The notes beneath the pieces were generated by a model. That model saw only the letters and a list, made by a program, of their open reading frames with translations. It searched no databases and was not told the origin of the DNA. 52,558 nt of DNA from Caldilineaceae bacterium SB0661_bin_32 (GTDB lineage: Bacteria; Chloroflexota; Anaerolineae; Caldilineales; Caldilineaceae). The stretch spans positions 1 through 52,558 of the forward strand of contig VXMH01000095.1 of assembly GCA_009841235.1 (NCBI GenBank), written 5' to 3'. Shown here piece by piece: positions 26,315 to 35,191 of the stretch (the first letter of the stretch is position 1; each line of letters begins with the position of its first letter). A program made the translations under genes and the position numbers.

Positions 26315-26627
26315 GTGCTACGCATCCGATTGTGAAGAGGAAAGGTGGGACCAAATGTTGCCAGGGAGTGCAGGCGGGATTTTAGCATAGCCCGCGAAGC
26401 AGACAAAATTCAGGGCAGAGGAGACACATTCAGACAGGCTTGCAGTCCCCGGCCAGGGCGAGAGTATTGTTTTCAACAGGAATGGAGGAGGAATGCAGAG
26501 AGACCATCGTTGTTGATGAGAGTTGCCAAGTCCCAGTCATTTGCTTCACTTGACTGACTTTGCTACTCTTCCCACCGTATGAAAATATTGAGAGTAACAC
26601 GAGCGAAAACAGATCCTGGAGAGTGTG
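26315..26627. other. Divergent control region between two sulfatase genes, 313 bp
   Basis: This region separates the - string from the rightward sulfatase. It is AT-richer than the genes. A good - strand promoter is listed separately. For the + strand gene only poor matches exist (TTGCTA at 26560 with AATATT at 26584, 18 bp), so I do not call that promoter. Confidence 0.4.
26379..26406 (-). promoter_or_regulatory. Candidate promoter of the - catabolic string
   Basis: On the - strand TTGTCT (26406-26401) and TAAAAT (26384-26379) are separated by 16 bp. Transcription would start near 26372, giving a leader of about 57 bases to the sulfatase ATG. Confidence 0.45.
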
Positions 26628-28109
26628 ATGAGCGAGTCAAACGGCCCCAATCTGCTTTACATTCACTCTGACCAACACAGTCCTCACGTGACCGGATGTT
26701 ACGGCGACGAATTGGTTGAGACGCCAAACCTTGACCGCCTCGCGGCCAGCGGTGTGGTTTTCGACAACGCCTATTGTTGTTCGCCCATTTGCGTTCCTTC
26801 CCGAATGTCGATGCTCAGCGGACGTCATCCTTATCAGAACGAGGTCTGGACAAATGAACACGGCCTCGATTCCAGGATACCCACAATCGCTCATGCGATG
26901 GGCGCGGCGGGTTATCAGCCAGAGCTGGTCGGCCGGATGCATTCAGTCGGGCCGGACCAGCTACACGGATATGCTGCGCGTTTTGTCGGCGATCATGGTG
27001 CGAACCATCCTGGCAACCCGGGCCCCGATCGCGGCACTCTGAGTGTAACTGCGGGCCCGCACCACCTCAGTCTCACGCGCTCCGGCCCAGGCCAAAGTGC
27101 CTACCAGGTTCATGACGAGGACGTTACGGCGGTGACAGTCGGTCGGCTCAACCGGTTGGGCGTGCAGAAGCGAGCCGGCCTTTTGAAGGAGCCCTTCAGC
27201 TTGTCGGTTGGGCTCATGCTTCCGCACCCTCCCTATGTTGCCCGGCAGGAGGACTACGACCGCTACGCGGACTCGATGCCGCTGCCCCGCAAGTCCGCGC
27301 CGGCGCTGGAGGAGCAGCATCCCTTCCTGCGATGGTGGCGGGAATCCACTGGCATCAAAGCGATGGACGATGTTGAGGTCCGCCGGGCGCGCGCCGCCTA
27401 CGCCGGGCTTGTGTACCGCACGGACGCCATGATCGGTCAGATCCTGGACGCACTGGTCGAGAACGGGCTCGACGACAATACACTGATCATTTACACGTCC
27501 GACCATGGTGACATGCAGGGCGAGCACGGCCTGTTCTGGAAGCATGTGTTCTACGAGGAATCTGTGCGCGTTCCCTTGATCATGAACTGGGCCGGCCGGA
27601 TTCCGCCGCAGCAGCGCTGCGAGCGGGTCGTCAGCGCGGTTGACGTAGCTGCGACCATGTTGGACGCAATGGAGGCGCCGGCGCTGCCCAACGCGGCCGG
27701 CCGCAGTTTTCTTTCCCAGATCGATGGGGGGAGCGAGGCTGCCGCGTGGGAGGACCTGGCATTCTCTGAGTACTGCACCGACAAATTCGGTCCGCCAGGG
27801 GGAGCTTACCAGCGCATGTTGCGGCGTGAAGAGTGGAAATACATCTACTATCACGAAATGCCGCCCCAGCTTTTCAACCTGAAAGAGGACCCGGAAGAAC
27901 TGGTCGACCGTTCGGAGGACCCAGGTTGCCTGACGATCATGCGGGAATTGAACAACGAAGTCCTGCGGGACTGGGACCCAGAGCTGGTGCGGCAGAAGAT
28001 GGCGCAGAAGAGGGCCGACGAGCCGCTTCTGACGGCCTGGGCACGCAACACGGGGCCGGAAGAGCGCTATCGCTGGCCCATGCTGAAGGAGATGAACTGG
28101 CTGGCGTGA
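26628..28109 (+). CDS. Type I (formylglycine) sulfatase
   Basis: A 493-residue sulfatase. The ATG at 26628 has GGAGAG 4-5 bases upstream; a GTG directly before it is also possible. Cys55 in CVPSR is the formylglycine precursor, Asp15 (HSDQHS) the first metal ligand, and TSDHGDMQGEHGLFWKH the second metal-binding block. The N-terminal HSDQH...TGCYGDELVETPNLDRL pattern places it in the group of choline-sulfatase/arylsulfatase-like enzymes common in marine bacteria. There is no signal peptide. It is divergent from the - string, so a shared regulator between the two sulfatases is plausible. Third sulfatase of the region and distinct from the other two. Confidence 0.92.
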   Translation: MSESNGPNLLYIHSDQHSPHVTGCYGDELVETPNLDRLAASGVVFDNAYCCSPICVPSRMSMLSGRHPYQNEVWTNEHGLDSRIPTIAHAMGAAGYQPELVGRMHSVGPDQLHGYAARFVGDHGANHPGNPGPDRGTLSVTAGPHHLSLTRSGPGQSAYQVHDEDVTAVTVGRLNRLGVQKRAGLLKEPFSLSVGLMLPHPPYVARQEDYDRYADSMPLPRKSAPALEEQHPFLRWWRESTGIKAMDDVEVRRARAAYAGLVYRTDAMIGQILDALVENGLDDNTLIIYTSDHGDMQGEHGLFWKHVFYEESVRVPLIMNWAGRIPPQQRCERVVSAVDVAATMLDAMEAPALPNAAGRSFLSQIDGGSEAAAWEDLAFSEYCTDKFGPPGGAYQRMLRREEWKYIYYHEMPPQLFNLKEDPEELVDRSEDPGCLTIMRELNNEVLRDWDPELVRQKMAQKRADEPLLTAWARNTGPEERYRWPMLKEMNWLA

Positions 28110-28642
28110 CTCAACGGAATCGCTGTTTCTCGAGCGGGCTTTTCCTGTGGCCGAACTGCAGAAACGGCCATTCTTGCCTCTTTCACGGCAAACCTTCCTG
28201 GCAATTCCAATAGAGGCGGCGGCGTCCGTATCTGAAAAGGTCCGGACCTGACGCGCTTGCCTGCGCATCGATCGCTCGGTTAACTCCTCTTTCTGAGCGA
28301 ACCCATTCCACTGTGCGATATGTTGGTTTCTTGGCAATAGCGGACTCAAGTTCTGCCTGCGTCCGGGTATTCATTGCCCTCGAAGGTTGAATTCAGAGGA
28401 ATGCATTCGATGTGCGGCGCACTGTGCCTTTGAGCCGGGGAATTCCTTCGGATTCAGTCGCTGCGCGCGGCCTCCGTTGGGGACGCGGGCGGCCTTGCTG
28501 ACAGAGGCTTGAGAGGGCTTGGCGGGTGCATTGAGCACAACTCTTGTCCAATAAGGGAACAATTCAGGCAACACTGGGGTCTTAACTGCCAACGGGACGT
28601 TGGGATATTTTGATCACACTAAAAAATGGATAGAATGTTGCC
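28110..28642 (+). other. Intergenic region before the 3D-domain gene, 533 bp
   Basis: No gene recognised. The stretch 28420-28540 is GC-rich and has fragments (CCGGGGAA, CTGACAG) faintly like a c-di-AMP riboswitch, which often precedes cell-wall 3D/G5 genes, but I could not assemble the pairing core. A candidate promoter at 28608-28636 would put the RNA start at or near the ATG, which would exclude such a leader from that transcript. Confidence 0.35.
28608..28636 (+). promoter_or_regulatory. Candidate promoter for the 3D-domain gene, possibly leaderless
   Basis: TTTTGA (28608-28613) and TAGAAT (28631-28636) are 17 bp apart. The ATG begins 7 bases after the -10, the usual distance to a transcription start, and no ribosome site is visible. 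The message may be leaderless. Confidence 0.35.
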
Positions 28643-30313
28643 ATGGCTACTGTCGCCCGACCGACTAAGCCGAAAGCCGCTGTCTCCGGTCCTCCTCTGA
28701 GACGGCAGTCGAGCCGGCGGGTTCGCATTCTGGTACAGTTGTCAGCGTTGATGGCTGCGATCGCTGGACTCTGGTTGCTCTGGGATTTGACGGCAAGCAC
28801 AGTCGAAATCGAAGTGGACGGAGTCACCAGTTCGGTGCAGACCCACAGGCGAGTTGTGGGTGATTTGCTGACCGACGTCGGCCTGTTACTGGGACGGGAG
28901 GCGGTTGTTGAAGAACTGTTGGCCGGAGACACTCGTATTACCGTGCGCAAGACACAGACGCACGCTCAGGCCAATGTTGCCTCCGCCGCAACGGGAGATG
29001 ACGCGGCCAAGGCGGCGCCCCGAGAAGGACTGCGGATTTCCCACAATCTGAACACAAGAATCACTGATGGACTGCGGCTGTTCATAGAGCGGCCGCAGTC
29101 TTTCCGGATCCTGGCGGACGGCCGGGAGACCCAGGCATCGAGCTGGGCGAAGACACCTGCCGAGCTGATGACCGACGCGGGGATTCCCTTTAGCCCACGC
29201 GACCAAGTGCTGATTTATGGGACGGCAATTGGCTGGGACGACACGATGCCGACGGGGCCAGGCCGAATCAGCGATACGCGGCTTTCGGGCGGCCCGGACT
29301 GGGAACGGGTTGAGAGAGTACCGCTCCTCATTGAGATCAACCGCTCGGTCCGGCTTACCGTTTACGAAGACACGGTTCCCTATACGATACACACGCTGGC
29401 CGAAACTGTGGGCGAAGCACTTCGCGATGCGCAGATCACGATCTATCTTGGTGATGAAGTCCAGCCGAGCCTGGGCAGCAGAGTCAGCTCAGGGCTACGC
29501 GTGTTCATCAGGCGCAGCACACCGGTCAGTCTGTTGGCAGACGGCGTACTCTACAAGACGCGTACACAGAGCGAGAATGTGGGAGACGTGCTTACAGAGA
29601 TTGGCGTTGGCCTCACCGGCCTCGACGAAGTATCACCGCCCCTGAGTGCCGACCTGTACCCGGACATGCAAATCCGGATCGTGCGAGTGCGGGAGGAGAT
29701 AGAAGTCGAGGAAGAGATTGCACCATTCGGGACCGAGTGGGTAGGAGACCGGGACCTTCCGATCGACACCATCATTGATCGACCCGGTGCTGAGGGCATC
29801 ACCCGGCGACGATTCCGGGTTCTCCTTCGGGACGGCCAGGTGGCCGAACGCGAGCTTGAAGACGTGTGGGTCGCCCAGGAGCCGCGGAACAGGGTGAGAG
29901 TGTACGGTCAGAAAATCGAACCGAAGACCTTTGTTACCGAAGACGGCCAGGAGATCACTTACTGGCGGACGATCAGAATGAGGGCGACCAGCTATAGTGC
30001 GTCCACTGCCGGTGTCTCGCCGAGTGTACGTTGGTTCGGGTACACACGAACGGGGGACCGGATGCGGAAAGGGGTTGTGGCGGTGGACCCGAGGATCATC
30101 CCTTTGCGCACCAAGGTCTACGTACCGGGGTATGGATTTGGGGACGCGCTGGATACAGGCGGCAGCATTCAGTTCCGGCGCATTGATCTGGGTTATGACG
30201 ACCATAATCTCGTGCTGTGGAGCCGTTGGGTTGACGTTTACCTTCTCTGGCCGCCGCCGCCTGAACATCAGATCGAGTGGGTAATCCGCAACTGGCCGAT
30301 TGAACCGCAGTAG
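28643..30313 (+). CDS. DUF348/G5/3D-domain cell-wall protein
   Basis: A 556-residue bitopic membrane protein predicted to face the cell wall. A basic N-terminus is followed by one helix at about 26-49. Repeated DUF348 (ubiquitin-like) units follow, seen as VEIEVDGVTSSVQTHRRVVGDLL, RLTVYEDTVPYTIHTLAETVGEAL and VSLLADGVLYKTRTQSENVGDVL-type segments. A G5-like region comes next (EEEIAPFGTEWVGDRDLP...), then a C-terminal 3D domain with its three aspartates in AVDPR, DTGG and RID. The domain order is that of RpfB/YabE-like proteins but without a lysozyme-like Rpf catalytic domain. The 3D fold is related to MltA lytic transglycosylases, so peptidoglycan cleavage or binding is likely. No ribosome site precedes the ATG. 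A strong terminator follows. Confidence 0.88.
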   Translation: MATVARPTKPKAAVSGPPLRRQSSRRVRILVQLSALMAAIAGLWLLWDLTASTVEIEVDGVTSSVQTHRRVVGDLLTDVGLLLGREAVVEELLAGDTRITVRKTQTHAQANVASAATGDDAAKAAPREGLRISHNLNTRITDGLRLFIERPQSFRILADGRETQASSWAKTPAELMTDAGIPFSPRDQVLIYGTAIGWDDTMPTGPGRISDTRLSGGPDWERVERVPLLIEINRSVRLTVYEDTVPYTIHTLAETVGEALRDAQITIYLGDEVQPSLGSRVSSGLRVFIRRSTPVSLLADGVLYKTRTQSENVGDVLTEIGVGLTGLDEVSPPLSADLYPDMQIRIVRVREEIEVEEEIAPFGTEWVGDRDLPIDTIIDRPGAEGITRRRFRVLLRDGQVAERELEDVWVAQEPRNRVRVYGQKIEPKTFVTEDGQEITYWRTIRMRATSYSASTAGVSPSVRWFGYTRTGDRMRKGVVAVDPRIIPLRTKVYVPGYGFGDALDTGGSIQFRRIDLGYDDHNLVLWSRWVDVYLLWPPPPEHQIEWVIRNWPIEPQ

Positions 30314-30346
30314 CGGCCAGCCCTTTGTCAGATTATAGAAAATGGG

Positions 30347-30378
30347 CGTGCCAACTGACATTTCAGTTGGCACGTTTT
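30347..30378 (+). terminator. Rho-independent terminator after the 3D-domain gene
   Basis: The arms CGTGCCAACTGA (30347-30358) and TCAGTTGGCACG (30363-30374) pair perfectly around a 4-base loop and are followed by TTTTAATTT. It separates the 3D gene from the large membrane-protein string that begins at 30440. Confidence 0.85.
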
Positions 30379-30439
30379 AATTTCCGCGGCTTTCCGATGA
30401 AATTGTGTCGTAACTTTCTCAAGTTGCCGTGATAGTATT

Positions 30440-33400
30440 ATGGGACAGTTCGCTCATTCCCCTTCGGCGGCTGCAGGAGCAGAGTTTCAGAGTTGGTCTG
30501 GCGGCACAGACTGGATACGAATGCAAGCTGATTCGCGGAAGTCAACTACGCTGGTCGCATATGTCATCCTGGGCGCGATCATTCTGGCCGGGCTGGCGTT
30601 GAGGAGCTGGAACGTCAGGTTTGACGGCGGGTTAAATTCCCATCCGGACGAGCGAAGTACGACGTGCTTTTATGCGCCGACGATTGGCTGGCCTTCGAGT
30701 GTTGACGAGTTTCTTGACCCAAGACGCAGTCCGCTCAATCCGTTGTGGGACCGCCAAAACGACCGGCGACGCTCGTTTACCTACGGCCATTTTCCGCTCT
30801 ACCTGGGCATTCTTACCGGAGAAGTGCTGAGCGATCTGGCCAAACCGGCAGGTCTACTACCCCTTCCTGCTCGGTCGATAGAGATAATGGCGCGGGCCAA
30901 TACGGCCTGTGAGGGGGTAGCTGTCGCCGGTCGGTTAATGATGGCCTTGCTGGATACAGTGACAGTTTTTCTCCTTTTCCTGCTTGGGAGAAGACTTTAC
31001 GGCACATACGGTGGCATACTGGCGGCGGCTCTATACGCGTTCACTGCCCAAGCGGTTCAACTCAGCCACTTCTTCGCCATGGACCCGGCAAGCACGACGT
31101 TTGTTGTCCTGGCGGTCTACGGCGGCGTGTTGATGGTCCAGGAACGTTCCTGGCGGGGCGTGCTGCTGGCCGGCATCGGCGCAGGGCTGGCGGTCTCTTC
31201 CAAGTTCAGCGCGCTACCGGTCCTGGCCGTTCCTTTGACAGCGGTTTTCTTCGCGGAGTGGAGGGGGGAGAGCCAGACTAAGGCAGTTGGGGAAAGACGG
31301 GGGAAAGGATCCGCATTTTACTCTTTCCTGGTTGCGATGCTGGCCGCGGCCATCGTTTTTTTCATTACCAGCCCGTACGCGGTGCTCGACTGGCTGAGTT
31401 TCATCCAGGCTACGCTGGTAGAACAGGGTCGAATGGTGCGCGGGGTGGCAGATCTGCCCTTTACGCGTCAGTATCGCAATACAGTTCCCTATCTCTATTT
31501 CATTGAGCAGCAGGTTGTCTGGGGGATGGGCCTGCCCCTGGGTTTGACGGCGCTGGCCGGCAGTGCCTGGGCGTTGGGCAAAGCGGTCCTTTTTCGGGCC
31601 AAAGGCGGTGAGCTTGTGGTTTGGGCCTGGTTGGTGCCTTACTTCGGCATCACCGGCGCCTTTATGGCCAAGTTCAACCGATACATGAGTCCGGTGCTCC
31701 CTTTTGTGCTGCTTTTCACAGCGGGACTGATCGTCTGGCTGCTACAGGTCAGAGTCAGCCCGAGGTACCGGCTGGCGGCACGTCTTCCGGCCGTGCTGCT
31801 GGCCCTGATTGCGACAGGGGGCGGGTTGTTCTGGACGCTTGCGTTTACGAACGGGGTCTATGCCAGCGAGCACACGTGGGTATCAGCCAGCCGGTGGGTC
31901 TATGCAAACGCGCCGGCCGGCTCGATCATATTGTGGGAGTCGTGGGACGATCCGCTGCCGAAGAGCCTGCCCGGCGAGCCCGGGATGGATATGGGCAGCC
32001 ACGGACTGCGCCATATCGACTGGTCTCCATATGAGGAGGACACGGAGGAAAAGTACGAGATTCTGCGCGAGAAACTGCAGGAGGCCGACTACATAATCTA
32101 CAGCTCCAAGCGCATTTACGATAGCGTGGATGAACTGCCGGCACGCTATCCGATGACGATTCGCTATTACGATCTGATGTTCAGTGAGCGGCTGGGATTC
32201 GTCCACGCGGCCAACTTTGAAACGCCGCCCAGCCTGCTGGGGCTGACCTTCCGGGACCACAGCGCTGACGAAAGCTGGAGCCTGTACGACCACCCAAGGG
32301 TGTCGATATTCGCCAAGGAGCGAGCGCTGAGCAGCGCAGAGATCGACGGTCTGCTTAAGGGCTCGTGGGAGGGGGCGGTCCACTGGGATCGGGGGCGTGA
32401 CCCACCCCTCTCCTCTATCCTGAATGCGATCGGATTGGGCAGTGCACCGGAGAGTCAAGACCGGGGACTGATCAACATCGCTCTAGCTCTTGTGCAGGGG
32501 CAGGGGATCCCCGAAGGTAGCGGACAGGAGCCTGTCGACAGTGGGGAGAGGTCGAGACCGTCCCTTCTACTGGAATCGCCGCTAAGGGAACTGCCGCTTG
32601 TTGACAATTACAGATGGAACACGGTCGCGAGCAACGCGCACTGGCTGGCGGTGGGTTGGTGGTGGCTGGTTGTCTCTACGCTTGGCTGGATCGCGTGGCC
32701 GCTGGCCTTTGTTCTGTTTCGCGGACTGCGTGATCGGGGGTTTCTGCTGGCGAAGACAGTTGGCTGGCTGGTGAGCGGGTGGCTGCTGTGGGTCTTTGCC
32801 AGTTCAGGCCTGGCGCAGAACACGGTACGCAATGCCTGGCTGGTCGCGGCGATATTTGCGCTCGTCAGCGCCGGGATTCTGTTTTTCACGCGGCGGGATG
32901 TGCTGTCGTTTGTGCGGCGCATGTGGGGAGTTCTTCTGATCGGAGAGGTGCTTTTTGCTGCCTCTTTCCTCTTCTTCGTGCTGATCCGGCGGGCGAACCC
33001 GGACATTTGGCAGCCCTGGTTCGGTGGCGAAAAGTTTATGGAGTTCGCGTTTCTGAACGGGATTCTGCGAAGTCCCTATTTTCCCCCTGTGGACCCTCAT
33101 TTTGCCGGCGGTTACATCAACTATTACTACTATGGCATCTATTTGGTCGGTTATGTAATCAAGTTGACCGGCATCTACGCCGAAGTGGCCTTCAATCTGG
33201 CCATTCCCACGTTGTTTGCTCTCACAGTCGTAAACGCGTTTGCCGTGGTCTATTCTGCAGGCATTATGCAGCCGCGCCGGTCTCGCACAGGGCGTCAGTC
33301 AGGGGCGCAGTCCCACGGTCGACCTTATGTGCAGGAGCGTCCCTGGCACGAAGGCATTGGCGGCGCGCTGCTGGCGCCGCTGTTTGTTGCGATCTTCGGC

Positions 33401-35191
33401 AACCTGGCAGGCTTCGGACAGCTGGTCCTGGCGCTGCGCAATGTGAGCCAGAGCACCTTTGCGAGCAGCGTTCCCGGCCTTGAGACGGCGGTCCACGCTG
33501 TCAGCGGGTTGTGGCGGGTCATTGTTTACGACGCGGCCCTGCCCGGCTTTGATTTCTGGTCGCCCAGCCGGGTCATTCCCCATACGATAAACGAGTTTCC
33601 ATACTGGAGCTTCACCTACGCCGATCTTCATCCGCATATGATCGGGATACCTTTTTCGCTATTCTTTGTGGCGCTGGTTCTGACCATTTTACACAGCTAC
33701 AACATCACCTGGCGTCAGAACTGGCGCTATGGAGCGCTGCTCGCCGGCGGCCTGGCTTTCACTTTGGGGGTCCTGGCAGCCGTGAACCTGTGGGACCTGC
33801 CTGCTTATTTGGGATTGGGCGTACTTACGCTGGCGGTTGCGCTTTATCGCAGACGCGGCCGTCTTCATGTTGTCCCTGTCGTGGGACTGGGACTCGCAGT
33901 TGCGGGCGGCGCGTACCTTCTCTTCCTGCCATTTTTCGGCAGCTACGCGAATGTCGCGGCCAGCGGTATCGGGTTAGTGCGTGCGCCGGACGAGTTAGGC
34001 AAGTGGGCTCAGATATGGGGGTTCTTTGCCTTTGTGATCTTCACGTGGCTGTTGGTTGGACAGGGAGAATTGCGCCGTTTGCGCTTCTTGAAGGTTCACC
34101 GTCTCCTTGTTCACCGGCCGACAGTCGTTTACTTCACCGGAGTCGTTCTGCTTCCGGTCTTGTTCCTTTCCTCATTGTTACTCTTGCTGTTATCAAACCA
34201 GACTGTGCTTGCCATCTGCCTACCGGCAGTTGGCCTGTGCGTTTCGCACTTTTGGCGACGAGAACGGACTGCTGATACCGGAACGGTTTGCGCGGCGCTG
34301 CTGGCTGTGACCGGCTTAGCTATCCTGGCGGGAACACAGATCGTGTATCTGAAAGACCATCTGCAGGGCGGCGACGCTTATCGCATGAACACGCTCTTCA
34401 AGTTTTATAACCAGGTATGGGTGCTTTGGGGTGTGGCAGCGGCGATCGCGCTGCCCAAGATCTTTTCCCGCTTCGGGTCGATGGTGCGGTATCGGACTCC
34501 AGACCGGGGCCTGCTTTCGGTCCCCGAGGGGTCCGGGGGAGTGCAGCCGTTTTTCAGGCCTGTCCTGGGGCTAATTCAAGGCGCCTGGGGATTACTCTTT
34601 CTGTTCTTGCTTTTCGCCAGCCTGGTCTATCCACTGTTGGGTACGCCGGCGCGGCTGGCGCAGCGCTTTCCGGGCTGGCGTCCTCCGATTGGGACACTGA
34701 ACGGAATGGCTTTCATGGAAAATGGCGTATACCACTGGCCGGACAGCGGCAATGCAATTGAATTGCGATACGATTGGGAGGCGATTCAGTGGCTGTTGGA
34801 AAACGTGCGGGGCAATCTTGTCCTCGCGGAATCGGCCCAACTTGACTATTACCGGGCAGGCGGCACGCGAGTGGCCAGCCTTACAGGGCTAAGCGGCCTG
34901 CTGGGCATGCATGCAGGTGAACAGCGCTACAAAGAAGACGTTGGCAAGCGGCATGGAAAACTTTCCGAGTTCTGGAATACGGAGGACATCGACCAAGTTG
35001 AGGCCCTAATCGACGAGCTCGAGATCGGGCTCATTTACGTGGGACAGTTGGAACGGCATCAACACCCCGACGCCGATTCGCGACTGGAGCAACTGGAAGA
35101 TTCCGGTCTACTGAAGTCGGTTTACCGGAATCCGGAGGTGACTATTTACGCTGTTCCATCCCATATTCAGGGCCAGCTGGAGGGTCAGTGA
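30440..35191 (+). CDS. Fusion of GT-C-type glycosyltransferase-like and DUF2298 membrane domains
   Basis: A 1,583-residue polytopic protein. Residues about 35-640 look like a GT-C/ArnT-type membrane glycosyltransferase: after helix 1 comes NSHPDERST, with the acidic pair expected in the first external loop, followed by repeated helices and an external C-terminal segment. Residues about 730-1583 form a complete DUF2298 protein, with the conserved FLNGILRSPYFPP.DP...GYINYYYYG block, the SFTYADLHPHMIG block and RMNTLFKFYNQVW. DUF2298 proteins are of unknown function. The ATG at 30440 lacks a ribosome site; an ATG at 30521 with GGA upstream would remove 27 residues. The gene opens a seven-gene string and overlaps the Nudix gene by 4 bp. 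A lipid-linked sugar substrate is inferred. Confidence 0.85.
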   Translation: MGQFAHSPSAAAGAEFQSWSGGTDWIRMQADSRKSTTLVAYVILGAIILAGLALRSWNVRFDGGLNSHPDERSTTCFYAPTIGWPSSVDEFLDPRRSPLNPLWDRQNDRRRSFTYGHFPLYLGILTGEVLSDLAKPAGLLPLPARSIEIMARANTACEGVAVAGRLMMALLDTVTVFLLFLLGRRLYGTYGGILAAALYAFTAQAVQLSHFFAMDPASTTFVVLAVYGGVLMVQERSWRGVLLAGIGAGLAVSSKFSALPVLAVPLTAVFFAEWRGESQTKAVGERRGKGSAFYSFLVAMLAAAIVFFITSPYAVLDWLSFIQATLVEQGRMVRGVADLPFTRQYRNTVPYLYFIEQQVVWGMGLPLGLTALAGSAWALGKAVLFRAKGGELVVWAWLVPYFGITGAFMAKFNRYMSPVLPFVLLFTAGLIVWLLQVRVSPRYRLAARLPAVLLALIATGGGLFWTLAFTNGVYASEHTWVSASRWVYANAPAGSIILWESWDDPLPKSLPGEPGMDMGSHGLRHIDWSPYEEDTEEKYEILREKLQEADYIIYSSKRIYDSVDELPARYPMTIRYYDLMFSERLGFVHAANFETPPSLLGLTFRDHSADESWSLYDHPRVSIFAKERALSSAEIDGLLKGSWEGAVHWDRGRDPPLSSILNAIGLGSAPESQDRGLINIALALVQGQGIPEGSGQEPVDSGERSRPSLLLESPLRELPLVDNYRWNTVASNAHWLAVGWWWLVVSTLGWIAWPLAFVLFRGLRDRGFLLAKTVGWLVSGWLLWVFASSGLAQNTVRNAWLVAAIFALVSAGILFFTRRDVLSFVRRMWGVLLIGEVLFAASFLFFVLIRRANPDIWQPWFGGEKFMEFAFLNGILRSPYFPPVDPHFAGGYINYYYYGIYLVGYVIKLTGIYAEVAFNLAIPTLFALTVVNAFAVVYSAGIMQPRRSRTGRQSGAQSHGRPYVQERPWHEGIGGALLAPLFVAIFGNLAGFGQLVLALRNVSQSTFASSVPGLETAVHAVSGLWRVIVYDAALPGFDFWSPSRVIPHTINEFPYWSFTYADLHPHMIGIPFSLFFVALVLTILHSYNITWRQNWRYGALLAGGLAFTLGVLAAVNLWDLPAYLGLGVLTLAVALYRRRGRLHVVPVVGLGLAVAGGAYLLFLPFFGSYANVAASGIGLVRAPDELGKWAQIWGFFAFVIFTWLLVGQGELRRLRFLKVHRLLVHRPTVVYFTGVVLLPVLFLSSLLLLLLSNQTVLAICLPAVGLCVSHFWRRERTADTGTVCAALLAVTGLAILAGTQIVYLKDHLQGGDAYRMNTLFKFYNQVWVLWGVAAAIALPKIFSRFGSMVRYRTPDRGLLSVPEGSGGVQPFFRPVLGLIQGAWGLLFLFLLFASLVYPLLGTPARLAQRFPGWRPPIGTLNGMAFMENGVYHWPDSGNAIELRYDWEAIQWLLENVRGNLVLAESAQLDYYRAGGTRVASLTGLSGLLGMHAGEQRYKEDVGKRHGKLSEFWNTEDIDQVEALIDELEIGLIYVGQLERHQHPDADSRLEQLEDSGLLKSVYRNPEVTIYAVPSHIQGQLEGQ

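Noticed and set aside
28371..28592. 73-codon frame on the - strand
   Set aside because: No ribosome site, no recognisable domain, and composition like non-coding GC-rich sequence.
28400..28640. Possible c-di-AMP (ydaO-type) riboswitch before the 3D-domain gene
   Set aside because: Only short fragments such as CCGGGGAA and CTGACAG match; the closing stem and the GGTGAAT-like core are not present, and the best promoter lies downstream of it. A covariance-model search (Rfam ydaO-yuaA) would settle it.
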